From Chromohalobacter israelensis (GTDB taxonomy: Bacteria; Pseudomonadota; Gammaproteobacteria; Pseudomonadales; Halomonadaceae): a DNA stretch of 64,000 nucleotides. The notes under the pieces were generated by a model. It was not told the DNA's origin. It did no database searches and saw only the letters and a program-made list of their open reading frames with translations. Both the position numbers and the translations under genes were made by a program. The DNA lies in NCBI GenBank assembly GCA_000761475.1, contig JQNW01000009.1:62001-126000 (forward strand), read 5' to 3'. The first letter of the stretch is position 1. Each line of letters opens with the position of its first letter. Below, piece after piece: positions 8,007 to 16,807 of this stretch.

Positions 8007-9698
8007 ATGAGCCGCTTCGACCATCGCAAGTATCGCCCCGCTCCCCGAGTGCCCGCCTTCGACCGTCAATGGCCCGATCGTGATCTGGTGGCGGCACCGA
8101 CGTGGGTGAGCGAGGACCTGCGCGATGGCAATCAGGCGCTGCTCGAGCCGATGAGCGTCGAGCAGAAGCAGCGTTTCTGGCATCAGATCATCAAGGTGGG
8201 TATCAAGGAGGTCATGGTCGGCTTCCCGTCGGCCAGTCAGCCGGATTACGACTTCGTGCGCTGGCTGATCGAGGAAGATCAGATACCCGACGACGTGACC
8301 ATCGCCGTGCTGGTGCAATGTCGCGAGCACTTGATCGAGCGTACCTTCGAGTCGCTGGTCGGTGCCAAGCGGGCCATCGTGCACTTGTACAATTCCACGT
8401 CGACCGTGCAGCGTGAGCGCGTGTTCGAGATGGATCGCGCCGGCATCGTGGACATCGCCGTGCAGGGTGCGAGCTGGGTCAAGGAACGCGCCGCGCGTTA
8501 TCCCGACGTCGACTGGCGTTTCGAATACACGCCCGAGAGCTTCTCCAGCACCGAGATCGACTTCTCGCTGGAAATCTGCGAGGCGGTGATGGATGTCTGG
8601 CAGCCGACGCCGGACAACAAGTGCATTCTCAACCTGCCGACTACAGTCGAGGTGGCCGGGCCGCATCACCACGCGGATCAGATCGACTATTTCTGTCAGC
8701 ACATTTCCCGGCGCGACAGTGTGATCATTTCGGTGCACACGCATAACGATCGCGGCGGCGCGGTGGCCGCCGCAGAACTTGCCATGCTGGCGGGTGCCGA
8801 GCGTGTCGAGGGCACGTTGCTGGGCAACGGCGAACGCACCGGCAACATGGACATCGTGACCCTGGCGATGAACCTCTATAGCCAGGGCATCGATCCCGAA
8901 CTCGATCTCTCCCGTCCGGACGAGATCATCCAGGTGGTGCAGGAGTGCACGGGCATTCCCATGCATCCGCGTCACCCCTGGGTCGGGGAAATGGTCTATA
9001 CCGCGTTTTCCGGCAGCCATCAGGATGCCATTCGCAAGTCACTCAAAAAACAGCAAGACGACGAACCTTGGCAGGTGGCGTATCTGCCGATCGATCCGCG
9101 CGACATCGGGCGCGACTACCAGGCGGTGATTCGCGTCAACAGCCAGTCCGGCAAGGGCGGCATGGCATTCCTGCTCGAGCGCGACTACGGAATCAGCCTG
9201 CCGCGCTGGATGGCGCTCGAGCTGGCGCCTGCGGTACAGGCGATGAGCGAGACGGTGAACGGCGAACTCTCCAGTGCACGGATTCGCGACGTGCTGGTCG
9301 AGACGTTCACGCAGTGTGCGCCGCTGACGCTCAGCGGATATCGCCTGGATCGCGAGGCCAGCGAGCACCTGACGGTATCGCTCGACGACAACGGCCAGGC
9401 GCTGCGCCTGAGCGGCCAGGGCAACGGGGTCATTTCCGCGTTCATGGCAGCCTGGCAGCAGTACACGGGGCGTTCGGTCAGCGTGGTCGATTACAGCGAA
9501 CATGCCCTGGGCGAGGGCAGCGACGCGGTGGCCATTGCCTTCGTGCAGCTCAATGTCGATGGTCAGCGTGTCAGCGGCATGGCCGAGGACGGTGATACCG
9601 TGGGCGCGTCTCTCAAGGCCGTGCTGAGCGCCCTCAACCGTGCGGGCCATCAGGCTGTCGCGACGGGGCTGGCCAGTGAAGCAAGCGCGCTGGCATGA
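8007..9698 (+). CDS. leuA: 2-isopropylmalate synthase
   Basis: A 563-residue enzyme that condenses 2-ketoisovalerate with acetyl-CoA, the first committed step of leucine synthesis. The HMGL-like TIM barrel begins with DLRDGNQALLEPMS and contains the metal-site motif SVHTHNDRGGA near residues 245-255. The C-terminal regulatory domain runs from about 430 and includes LNVDGQRVSGMAEDGDTVGA, the leucine-feedback region. Length fits the longer LeuA form of pseudomonads and Halomonadaceae. The frame is open to 7788, but MSRFDHRKY at 8007 is chosen from family alignment and the CGCAGGACG site. Confidence 0.95.
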   Translation: MSRFDHRKYRPAPRVPAFDRQWPDRDLVAAPTWVSEDLRDGNQALLEPMSVEQKQRFWHQIIKVGIKEVMVGFPSASQPDYDFVRWLIEEDQIPDDVTIAVLVQCREHLIERTFESLVGAKRAIVHLYNSTSTVQRERVFEMDRAGIVDIAVQGASWVKERAARYPDVDWRFEYTPESFSSTEIDFSLEICEAVMDVWQPTPDNKCILNLPTTVEVAGPHHHADQIDYFCQHISRRDSVIISVHTHNDRGGAVAAAELAMLAGAERVEGTLLGNGERTGNMDIVTLAMNLYSQGIDPELDLSRPDEIIQVVQECTGIPMHPRHPWVGEMVYTAFSGSHQDAIRKSLKKQQDDEPWQVAYLPIDPRDIGRDYQAVIRVNSQSGKGGMAFLLERDYGISLPRWMALELAPAVQAMSETVNGELSSARIRDVLVETFTQCAPLTLSGYRLDREASEHLTVSLDDNGQALRLSGQGNGVISAFMAAWQQYTGRSVSVVDYSEHALGEGSDAVAIAFVQLNVDGQRVSGMAEDGDTVGASLKAVLSALNRAGHQAVATGLASEASALA

Positions 9699-9749
9699 CG
9701 CCCCGAGCTGCGCCGCGCCCACATCCAGGCGGGCACGGCGCAGTGGCAT

Positions 9750-10727
9750 TCACTTGGCGAGGCCGATGGCCTTCATGATATCCCCGAAGGCCGCATCGCT
9801 TTCTTCCATGTAGGTCCCGAACGCCTGGGCGTCCCGCCATTGCACGCCATAGCCCTGTTTTTCCATGAACGATTGATAGGTCTCGCTCTGGTAGGCGTCG
9901 TGCAGGGCGCTTTCCAGTGTCTCGACGATGGCGTCATCCATGCCCTGGGGGCCGATCACGCCGCGCCAGGCACCGGTGGTGAAGTCGCTATCCACCTGTG
10001 AGGCCACGGTAGGCACGTCGGGGAAGCTCTCCAGGGGCTCCTCGGCCATGACGCCCAGGCTGCGCACGCGTCCGGCATCGATCATCGAGCGCGCTTCGGG
10101 CAGCGAGGTGGCAGCCATGTCCACGCCGCCGGCGGCGAGTTCGGTCATGGCCGGCGCGGCACCCTGGCTCGGTACCCAGTTGACCTTGTCGGCGGGCATG
10201 TCGAGATCCATCAGCAGCCCGCCCAGGGCGACATGCCAAATACCGCCCAGGCCAGTGCCGGAGGCGTTGAAGGTGCCCGCCGGCGCTTCGCGCACCGCAC
10301 TCATCAAGTCGTCGAGATCCTGATAGTCGGCGTCCTCGGCCACGCTGAGACTGGCGGCATCGAAGTTGATCTGGCCGATGGGCGTGAAGTCTTCGTAGGT
10401 GAGGTCGGTCAACCCTTGCCAGTGCATCATGTTGACCTCGACCGTGCCGAGGCCGAGCGTATAGCCATCCGGCTTGGCGCGCGCGATGGCGGTATGCCCG
10501 ACGACACCGCTGCCGCCCGTGCGGTTGACGACATTGATGGTTTCCCCGAGTTCTTCCTCGAGCGCCTTGGCGATGATGCGCGCGGTGGCGTCGGTCCCGC
10601 CGCCGGCGGCCCAGGGAACGATCAGTGTGATGGGCTTTTCGGGATATGCCGCCAGGGCGGGAGTGGCAAGGCCCATGGCCACTAACGCGGCAAGCCAATG
10701 AGATGAGCGTGACGTGATGTGTCGCAT
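9750..10727 (-). CDS. Orphan TctC/Bug-type periplasmic solute-binding protein
   Basis: A 325-residue protein with a Sec signal peptide (WLAALVAMGLATPALA, cleavage after ALA). The mature start, YPEKPITLIVPWAAGGGTDA, is diagnostic of the tripartite tricarboxylate transporter receptor family. These proteins bind carboxylates in the periplasm and deliver them to a TctA/TctB membrane pair, which is absent here; the only TctAB pair in the window is at 37-39 kb with its own receptor. AGGGG precedes the ATG. An IS481-family element sits 73 bp upstream of the start codon, so the native promoter has probably been displaced. Confidence 0.9.
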   Translation of the reverse strand: MRHITSRSSHWLAALVAMGLATPALAAYPEKPITLIVPWAAGGGTDATARIIAKALEEELGETINVVNRTGGSGVVGHTAIARAKPDGYTLGLGTVEVNMMHWQGLTDLTYEDFTPIGQINFDAASLSVAEDADYQDLDDLMSAVREAPAGTFNASGTGLGGIWHVALGGLLMDLDMPADKVNWVPSQGAAPAMTELAAGGVDMAATSLPEARSMIDAGRVRSLGVMAEEPLESFPDVPTVASQVDSDFTTGAWRGVIGPQGMDDAIVETLESALHDAYQSETYQSFMEKQGYGVQWRDAQAFGTYMEESDAAFGDIMKAIGLAK

Positions 10728-11785
10728 TGTTGTTGCCCCTCGTCGTCGCGCCAGCCGAGAAGCCGCGCGGATGGGTGAGATAAGCCTTTTAACCTGTAAC
10801 TGTCGGGTCCCGTGTGATTAACCACCCGCCTGGTAAATAAGTCAGGCCGTTTAGTCTGCCATTCTTTCATCATCGCAATAGGTGATTGATGGTGCAGTGC
10901 CTTCTGCGGGATGTGGTGATTGTACAGCCAGGTATAGCGTTTCAGCGTCTGTTCCAGGTCCTCGCCTGAGGCATAGCGCCGAGTCGCCAGCACGTCGCTG
11001 ATGCGGCCGTTGAAGCGCTCCACCATGCCGTTCGTTTGCGGCTTTCCCGGCTTGATCAGGCGGTGTTCGATGTCATGTGCCTGGCACTCCTGGTCAAACG
11101 GATGCCGGCCGCTGGGCTTGCGCTCACCTGCACGTGTGAAGCGATCGGTAAAAGATTTGCCGTTGTCAGTCAGCACCGTCTGGATCTTGAAGGGCGCCTT
11201 CTCTTCCACCTGCTTCATGAACGCGCGAGCATCCTTCGCGGACTGACTGCTTCGGATCTCCAGATACACCCAACGCGTGGCGCGATCGATGGCGACGTAC
11301 AGGTAGCGTTTCTGCTGCTCGTCGGGCATCCGAGGCAGGTGCTTGATGTCGATGTGCACATACCCCGGTTCGTAGTCCTTGAAGGGCTTGTGCCTCGGTT
11401 TCTCGTCATCTCCGATGTCCTGCCGAGCCAGTTCCGCCAGTGTCGGCACGCCGCGCCGCTGGAGCATGCGATGCAGGCCGGAGCGAGACAACCGGGAGTT
11501 CAGGAACTCACGCGCCACGACGAGGAGATCATCCAGGCCGAGGCGAAGGAATTCGCGTGCTGCGATCAGCACCTCCTCCTGCTCGGGCGTGAGCGTGGCC
11601 AGCAGGTTGTGACGCGTGTGCGATCGATCATGGACATCGTCACGGTAGCGCCAGCGCCGTATGGTCGCGGTGGCGACACCATACTGGCGAGCCAGCTCGC
11701 TATCCGTGATGCTGGAGGGCGCTGCCTGGATCTCGGCCCGGATCTTCGGTGTCGTGGTCGCTTGTTTATGCAGCTTGATGTCCAT
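10682..11785 (-). CDS. IS481-family transposase, reading out of the element
   Basis: A 367-residue DDE recombinase. An N-terminal helix-turn-helix (ELARQYGVATATIRRWRYRD) is followed by an rve core with Asp in VHIDIKHLP, Asp in LTDNGKSFTD and Glu in QTNGMVERFNGR. All catalytic acidic residues are present. The frame has no stop within the element: codons run through the terminal repeat, and the last 39 residues (beginning SYRLKG) are encoded by flanking chromosomal DNA, ending antisense to the first 46 bp of the orphan tctC gene. The core looks intact, so activity is plausible. Confidence 0.9.
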   Translation of the reverse strand: MDIKLHKQATTTPKIRAEIQAAPSSITDSELARQYGVATATIRRWRYRDDVHDRSHTRHNLLATLTPEQEEVLIAAREFLRLGLDDLLVVAREFLNSRLSRSGLHRMLQRRGVPTLAELARQDIGDDEKPRHKPFKDYEPGYVHIDIKHLPRMPDEQQKRYLYVAIDRATRWVYLEIRSSQSAKDARAFMKQVEEKAPFKIQTVLTDNGKSFTDRFTRAGERKPSGRHPFDQECQAHDIEHRLIKPGKPQTNGMVERFNGRISDVLATRRYASGEDLEQTLKRYTWLYNHHIPQKALHHQSPIAMMKEWQTKRPDLFTRRVVNHTGPDSYRLKGLSHPSARLLGWRDDEGQQQCDTSRHAHLIGLPR

Positions 11786-11876
11786 GAACTTGCTCCCGGA
11801 TGAATTGCTGAAGAAGCTCTCTCGCTGCTAGCAGAGGATAACTTCTATAGGCGATCCGATCATCCGGGACCCTACA
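10801..11876 (-). mobile_element. IS481-family insertion sequence, 1076 bp
   Basis: The ends are TGTCGGGTCCCG at 10801-10812 and, on the other strand, TGTAGGGTCCCG at 11865-11876, a 12-bp terminal inverted repeat with one mismatch. The hexamer TGTAAC occurs directly outside both ends (10795-10800 and 11877-11882) and is the target-site duplication. One transposase gene fills the element. Intact duplication and intact catalytic residues suggest a recent insertion. It separates the tctC-type gene from the upstream sequence carrying a GATAAC...GTTATC palindrome. Confidence 0.93.
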
Positions 11877-11923
11877 TGTAACAGGCGGGCAGACGCTTCG
11901 CTAATTCCGAAACCAGGAAAGAC

Positions 11924-11940
11924 GATAACTATTGGTTATC
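11924..11940. promoter_or_regulatory. Palindrome, possible displaced operator of the tctC-type gene
   Basis: GATAAC (11924-11929) and GTTATC (11935-11940) form a perfect 6-bp inverted repeat with a 5-bp spacer, in an AT-rich patch. The inner form ATAAC-N5-GTTAT resembles a LysR-type T-N11-A box. Before the IS insertion it would have lain about 120 bp upstream of the orphan binding-protein gene. No protein is shown to bind here. Confidence 0.4.
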
Positions 11941-12053
11941 AATATGCAGGAGCGAGCGTGACGTCGCCGCTATCGGGGCTTGCCGGTAACGGCGGCAGGC
12001 GTGGGCATAGACCAATGGACAAGGCCGGCGCAGGCAGGCGCCGGCCGGCAGGG

Positions 12054-12890
12054 TCAGCTATCGCTGCGAATCTGGGCGTGGCTGATGAGGGCGAAGATGA
12101 AGGTACCGCCGATGACGTTGCCGGCCAGTGTCGGCAAGGCGAAGTGAAAGAGGTATTCGCCCAGGCTGGCCTGGCCGGCGAACATCAGATACATCACCTC
12201 CGTGGAGCCGACGATGATGTGCGTGAAGCCGCCCAGCGCGACGAGGTAGGTGACGATCAGGATCACCCAGATCTTGGCGCCGCCGGCGGCGGGGAGCAGC
12301 CATACCATGGTGGCGATCATCCAGCCCGCCACGATGCCCTTGGCAAACATCTGACCGCCGGTGTTCTCCATGATGTGGTGGCCCAGACTGAGAAAGGCCT
12401 TGTGTGTCTCGGCGTCGAACAGAGGCATGTAGAGAATGGCATATGCGGAGATGGCCACCCCCACCAGGTTGCCGACCAATACCACGCCCCACAGCTTCAA
12501 CAGCTTGAGGAACTGCATGATGCGAGGCGTGCTCATGACCGGCAGCACCGCCGTGACGGTGTTCTCGGTGAACAGCTGCTGACGGGCGAGGATCACGACG
12601 AGAAACCCGATGGTGTAGCCCAGCGACTCGACCAGGTAGCCGATGTCGCTATCCGGCAGTCGTGCATGCAGCAACCCCTTGGCGAGCATCGAGAAGCTCA
12701 TCGACAGGCCGGCGGCGATCGCCGACCACAGCAGCGCCGAGGCGGCGCGTTTCAGTTCCGTTTCGCCTTCCTCGCGGATCGACTCGTGAACGGCGGCAGC
12801 TCGCGAGGGCAGCGGGCCGTCCTCGAGGTGCAGGTCGTGCTCGTCGTCTTCCACCCGGCTGGGCGGTGTGAGATTGGAAGGCTGGCTCAC
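12054..12890 (-). CDS. Formate/nitrite transporter (FNT) family channel
   Basis: A 278-residue membrane protein of the FNT family: pentameric channels for formate, nitrite or hydrosulfide. A charged N-terminal tail of about 55 residues (EDDEHDLHLEDG) precedes six hydrophobic segments. AKGIVAGWMIATMVWL and THIIVGSTEVMYL carry the family pattern. The GTG at 12890 is chosen because AAGGA lies 8 bp before it; upstream in-frame codons have no such site. It belongs to the YfdC-like branch with a long tail, so the substrate is open. A GC hairpin at 12023-12046 may terminate it. Confidence 0.85.
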   Translation of the reverse strand: MSQPSNLTPPSRVEDDEHDLHLEDGPLPSRAAAVHESIREEGETELKRAASALLWSAIAAGLSMSFSMLAKGLLHARLPDSDIGYLVESLGYTIGFLVVILARQQLFTENTVTAVLPVMSTPRIMQFLKLLKLWGVVLVGNLVGVAISAYAILYMPLFDAETHKAFLSLGHHIMENTGGQMFAKGIVAGWMIATMVWLLPAAGGAKIWVILIVTYLVALGGFTHIIVGSTEVMYLMFAGQASLGEYLFHFALPTLAGNVIGGTFIFALISHAQIRSDS

Positions 12891-13000
12891 GCAGGAGATC
12901 CTTGTGTCGACATGGGAGAAACCGTCGTGAATTCGGTGAGATACGACGGCTGACGCTATGCTGACACGATAGACGATAATGCGGGAGAAGGAAGAGGCGA

Positions 13001-13696
13001 ATGTCGGTGAGTGCATGGACCATCGTGATGCACCTGGGGGCGGCCTGGCTGGCGGGCAGCTTGATCGGGCTGGAGCGTACCTTTCATGGCCGCCCGGCAG
13101 GGTTTCGCACGCATGCGCTGGTATGCGTGGCCTCGGCGCTGTTGATGCTGGTGACGGTCTATCAGTGGCAATGGCTGGGCAGCGAGGTGCCGGAGTCGAC
13201 GGTGAGAACCGATCCCACGCGCATGGCACAGGGCATCATGACCGGTATCGGCTTTCTGGGCGCCGGCGTGATTTTCAAGGAGGGGCTGACGGTCCATGGC
13301 CTGACCACGGCGGCGTCGATCTGGGTGACCTCGGCGCTGGGCATCCTCTTCGGCGTCGGCTTCTGGCTGCCGGGTGTGGTGGCGACGCTGATGACCCTGC
13401 TGACCTTGTCGCTCTTCCGGCTGGTCGAGGCACGGATGCCGAGCCGTGCCTTTGCGAGCTGCATCCTGCGCTTCGACAGTCAGCGCATTCCCACCGAAGC
13501 GGAGCTCCGGGCGTTGATGACGGAGCATCGCTTTCGCATCGAGAGTCTCAGTTACCGAACGCGTGACGAAGGGCGGCAATTCGAATACCGCATGATGCTG
13601 CGCACGCACGATCGGCATTGTCTGCCGCGGCTGGCCACCGCCCTGCGCAACCATCCGTTCCTGATGGATTTCCAATTGTCGCCGAGTGGCGACTGA
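13001..13696 (+). CDS. MgtC/SapB-family membrane protein
   Basis: A 231-residue protein. The N-terminal MgtC domain (about residues 1-140) has several hydrophobic helices and the conserved LIGLERTFHGRPAGFRTHAL and GFLGAGVIFKEG stretches. The C-terminal part (about 150-231) is a soluble ACT-like domain. Relatives are linked to survival at low magnesium and to control of the F-type ATPase, though many environmental copies have no known role. GGAGAAGGAAGAGG gives strong ribosome binding. It is transcribed away from the FNT gene, with 110 bp of shared upstream region. Confidence 0.88.
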   Translation: MSVSAWTIVMHLGAAWLAGSLIGLERTFHGRPAGFRTHALVCVASALLMLVTVYQWQWLGSEVPESTVRTDPTRMAQGIMTGIGFLGAGVIFKEGLTVHGLTTAASIWVTSALGILFGVGFWLPGVVATLMTLLTLSLFRLVEARMPSRAFASCILRFDSQRIPTEAELRALMTEHRFRIESLSYRTRDEGRQFEYRMMLRTHDRHCLPRLATALRNHPFLMDFQLSPSGD

Positions 13697-13779
13697 GGAA
13701 ACGACTCGGCCGGCATCCGTGCATCGGAAGCCGGCGGGACCCGTGGCGGGGCGGACAGCGTTGGGCCGGGCGCGATCGG

Positions 13780-14346
13780 TTACCAGGAGGAAGGCAGCAT
13801 GGCCCGCAAGTCGTTGTCCAGAGGGACCTCGAAACTCGAGGCGCCGAGCACGTGCCGGTCCGAGATGCGCACCAGACGGGCATTGATGAAGAGCGCGTTC
13901 TGGCCCTTGGCGTAGGTGCCCAGCAACACGGCCTGCGCATCGTGGTTGGCGCTGAGACGCTGCACGTTGCGTGACAGGATCAGCTCGCCGGTATTTTGTT
14001 CGATGTACAGGCTGTTGCGCATCTTGACCTCGATGACGTTCAGGCCGCCCTGCACGAGACGAGAGGTGAAGGCCTCCGACAGCGTGCGGCCCAATGTCGA
14101 GGAGCGGTCGAGTTGATCGACATCGACGAAGGTCGTGGCGATGATCGGAGCCTGCTCGCCGAGCCGCTCGCTGGCGGTGGACAGCAACTTCTCGGCGGCC
14201 TCGTCGACTTGCGACAGCAAATCCGGTTCGGGGGGCGTGGCATGGCGATTCTCGAGGAGACTGCAGCCGGAAAGCATCAACAAAAGCACCATGAGGGCCA
14301 TCAGAGGTGACCGAAGGCGCCGGGCATGCGGCAGGGGGAAAGGCAT
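13780..14346 (-). CDS. FlgO-domain outer-membrane lipoprotein
   Basis: A 188-residue lipoprotein. The signal ends in a lipobox LMLSGC, and the mature part has the FlgO domain: IIATTFVDVDQLDRSSTLGR, then GELILSRNVQRL and VLLGTYAKG. FlgO is an outer-membrane protein needed for normal flagellar motility in Vibrio. The start at 14346 is set by GGAGAT before the ATG. The gene follows the lipoprotein gene at 14361-15032 by 14 bp, so both are transcribed from the FliA promoter at 15100-15126. Assignment to flagella is family knowledge plus that promoter. Confidence 0.82.
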   Translation of the reverse strand: MPFPLPHARRLRSPLMALMVLLLMLSGCSLLENRHATPPEPDLLSQVDEAAEKLLSTASERLGEQAPIIATTFVDVDQLDRSSTLGRTLSEAFTSRLVQGGLNVIEVKMRNSLYIEQNTGELILSRNVQRLSANHDAQAVLLGTYAKGQNALFINARLVRISDRHVLGASSFEVPLDNDLRAMLPSSW

Positions 14347-14360
14347 AGCGGGAAATCTCC

Positions 14361-15032
14361 TTACCATTCGGACGATAGCGGAAGGTTGGTGCGCTCATCC
14401 TTGCCGGCGGCGCCGTAATGCTCGCTATCGCCTGCATTGATGTAATACAGGTTCGAGGACGAGTAGCGCAGCGTATCGTACTGACTGACCTGGGTCGTGA
14501 TGATGACTTCCTGCGGGCCGGTGGTTGTCCAACTGCCACTGAAGGTATCCGCCAGGGCGGCGGCGGGAATCAAGCCCAGAGCGGGTTCGGTCCAGTGATT
14601 GAAGGGAATCGTCGCTACCGCGATGCCGGCGGCCAGGGCGGTCAGGGCACCCTGGGGCGGACGGACGTAACCGCGGTCTTCATGCCGAACGACCTGGACA
14701 TCGAAGCTGACATGCGCACTGGCGTCGGGCCGGGTATGGACGATGGCGCCTTGCTGGACGAGCTCGCTGGTCAGCAAGGAGCGGAATCCGCGGCTGAAAG
14801 CCGTTTCCTTCTCTGCGGCCTCGACGTAGAGCGGCTTGCCCCACAAGTCTCGCTTGGCGAGGATGTCGCGTGCCTCGTGTTCGGCGAGCACTTCCCAGTG
14901 GTGCGCGGCCTGCATGCGCTGCTGCTCGCTGATCGGGTAGGTCGTGGCGATGGGGGCTTGTGAGGTATTGACTTCGAAGCAACCGCCCAAGAGGACGGCG
15001 CCGAGTACCACGCCCCAAGTCCTGACTGACAT
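14361..15032 (-). CDS. Flagellar-regulon lipoprotein, first gene of the FlgO operon
   Basis: A 223-residue lipoprotein with signal and lipobox (VVLGAVLLGGC). The mature region starts with PIATTYPISEQQRMQAAHHW and ends with a TTQVSQYDTLRYSSSNLYYI segment. I do not recognise a named domain with certainty. Its position is that of FlgT/FlgP-type partners of FlgO, but the similarity is not clear enough to name it. AGGAAA precedes the ATG. A FliA promoter lies 68-94 bp upstream, and the FlgO-domain gene follows directly. Confidence 0.7.
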   Translation of the reverse strand: MSVRTWGVVLGAVLLGGCFEVNTSQAPIATTYPISEQQRMQAAHHWEVLAEHEARDILAKRDLWGKPLYVEAAEKETAFSRGFRSLLTSELVQQGAIVHTRPDASAHVSFDVQVVRHEDRGYVRPPQGALTALAAGIAVATIPFNHWTEPALGLIPAAALADTFSGSWTTTGPQEVIITTQVSQYDTLRYSSSNLYYINAGDSEHYGAAGKDERTNLPLSSEW

Positions 15033-15099
15033 GGCGTTTCCTGTTCGGTGAATGATCGGCGGACACGAGACACTGGTTGACGCATTGCCCTGAAAGGGA

Positions 15100-15126
15100 A
15101 TATCGGCGACGAGGACGCCATCTTTA
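15100..15126 (-). promoter_or_regulatory. Sigma-28 (FliA) promoter of the FlgO lipoprotein operon
   Basis: Read on the minus strand: TAAAGATG (15126-15119), an 11-bp spacer, then GCCGATAT (15107-15100). This matches the FliA consensus TAAA...GCCGATAA with canonical spacing. The start codon at 15032 lies about 68 bp downstream. Confidence 0.82.
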
Positions 15127-15212
15127 GCCCCCGGGCGTCTGGCGGCGGGGGATGTGTTGCATCCTGGCGTGTACGGGGTAAGGTGGCGTTCTTTTTTCGT
15201 CGCGGAGGTCTC

Positions 15213-16382
15213 ATGTCGAGTGCGCGATTGCTCCCCCTGCTGGTGGGCTGTGTCATGCTGTCGCCACTGGCGATCGATATTTACCTGCCGTCGCTGACGG
15301 TCATGGCCGAGACGTTCGACGCCCCGTTCAGCCGACTGCAATTCACCGTGACCCTGCTGTTGCTGAGTGTCGGGCTGGGCCAGATCCTGGTGGGGCCGCT
15401 GACGGACCGCTTCGGGCGCCGTCCGGTGCTGCTCTGCGGCGTGGTGGTCTATATGCTGGGTGCGCTGGTGGGAATGACGGCGACGTCACTCGGCCCGCTC
15501 TATGTCTCGCGCGTGCTGCAGGGGCTGGGCGCTTGCGCGACCATGACGGTTGCCTTCGCGGCGGTCCGTGACTGCTTTACTGCCGCACAGGGCGCTAAAC
15601 TGTACAGCTATCTCAACGGCGCCTTGTGCATCATTCCGGCCCTGGCGCCGGTGGTGGGCGGGAGCCTGGCGGTGACCTTCGGCTGGCGCAGCAATTTCGC
15701 GTTCATGTTCGCGTTCGCTGCCATACTGGGCATCGGCGCGGTGTGGCGCTTCGCGGAGACGCGCCCGTCGAATACGGTCGTCGAGCGGCGCCTGTACCAT
15801 TGGGCACGTTACCGGCCGGTACTGGCCAGCGCACGCTTCGTGTATTTCGCGGGCTTGGCAGGCGTGATCATGTCGGCGATTCTCGTGTACGTCTCTTCCG
15901 CGCCGGTCGTTCTGGTGGATCGTCTGGGGCTGTCGGAGCTGGCGTTCAGCGGCTGGTTCGGCGCCAACGCGCTGGTCAATATCGTGGCGTTCTTCTTCGC
16001 GCCGCGCATCATTCACCGTCTTGGACGTGTGGGGACCGTGCGCCTGGGGCTATGCCTGATCATCGCCTCGGGCATTCTGCAGGCGCTGAGCGTCATGTAT
16101 TTGCCGCTGACGGCCCTGGGGTTCATGGTGCCGGTGGGCGTGCTCTCCGTAGGCTTCTCGCTGGCGCTCGGCGCCGCCTCGAGCCTGGCGCTGGAGCCGT
16201 TTCGCGAGCGCGCCGGCACGGCCGCGGCCTTGCTGGGGGCACTACAGCTCGGGGGCGGTGCCTTGCTGGCCACGTGCCTGCTGGCCACGGCGCTACCGCC
16301 TCAATGGGCACTGGCACTGATCGCGGTTTTGATAGTCTCACCCCTGTTGTGGCTTTCGTATCGAGTGGCGCCCGAGGCATGA
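15213..16382 (+). CDS. Bcr/CflA-family MFS drug efflux transporter
   Basis: A 389-residue 12-helix major facilitator of the Bcr/CflA group, proton antiporters of bicyclomycin, sulfonamides or similar compounds. The start PLAIDIYLPSLTVMAETF and the motif-A loop GPLTDRFGRRPVLL are group signatures. GGAGGT precedes the ATG. The real substrate is not predictable. It is divergent from the FlgO operon and 58 bp upstream of the YciI gene. Confidence 0.88.
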   Translation: MSSARLLPLLVGCVMLSPLAIDIYLPSLTVMAETFDAPFSRLQFTVTLLLLSVGLGQILVGPLTDRFGRRPVLLCGVVVYMLGALVGMTATSLGPLYVSRVLQGLGACATMTVAFAAVRDCFTAAQGAKLYSYLNGALCIIPALAPVVGGSLAVTFGWRSNFAFMFAFAAILGIGAVWRFAETRPSNTVVERRLYHWARYRPVLASARFVYFAGLAGVIMSAILVYVSSAPVVLVDRLGLSELAFSGWFGANALVNIVAFFFAPRIIHRLGRVGTVRLGLCLIIASGILQALSVMYLPLTALGFMVPVGVLSVGFSLALGAASSLALEPFRERAGTAAALLGALQLGGGALLATCLLATALPPQWALALIAVLIVSPLLWLSYRVAPEA

Positions 16383-16440
16383 GTTTGTAAGGATACGAAC
16401 GGAGTCGGGCGGCTCGACGGAAGGAGATCAAGGAGCGGGC

Positions 16441-16731
16441 ATGTTCATCGTATCGCTGGATTACATGGTCGACCCGGAAACGGTCGAGCCGTACAGGATG
16501 GCCCACATGGCGTGGGTGCGAGAGGGGTTCGAGCGAGGCGTTTTCATTGCCTCGGGGCGTAAATCGCCGCCCAGTGGCGGCATCATTCTGGCCAAGGCGA
16601 CCTCGCGCGAGCGTCTGGTGGCCTGGCTGGATGAAGATCCCTTCATCGTCGCTGGCGTGGCCCAGTACCGTGTCGAGGAATTTCTGCCGACCACGGTAAG
16701 CGGCGGCTTCGAGGTGCTCAAGGGGATATGA
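16441..16731 (+). CDS. YciI-like protein
   Basis: A 96-residue alpha/beta ferredoxin-like protein. YMVDPETVEPYRMAHMAWVR, SGRKSPPSGGIILAKA and DPFIVAGVAQYRVEEF match the YciI family. These proteins form dimers with a conserved His-Asp pair and are often annotated as stress or dehalogenase-like, but no common reaction is established. AAGGAGATCAAGGAGC gives a double ribosome site. It lies between the MFS pump and yegS in the same direction and may be co-transcribed. Confidence 0.85.
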   Translation: MFIVSLDYMVDPETVEPYRMAHMAWVREGFERGVFIASGRKSPPSGGIILAKATSRERLVAWLDEDPFIVAGVAQYRVEEFLPTTVSGGFEVLKGI

Positions 16732-16807
16732 TACCCGCGGCGAACACGGCAATGGCGAGAGCAGAGGGCAGGCTGGCACTGCCTCAAGGAACGAGGATGA
16801 GACAGCA

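Noticed and set aside
11958-12953. 331-codon plus-strand frame opposite the FNT gene
   Set aside because: Antisense to a clear FNT channel gene; charged low-complexity translation.
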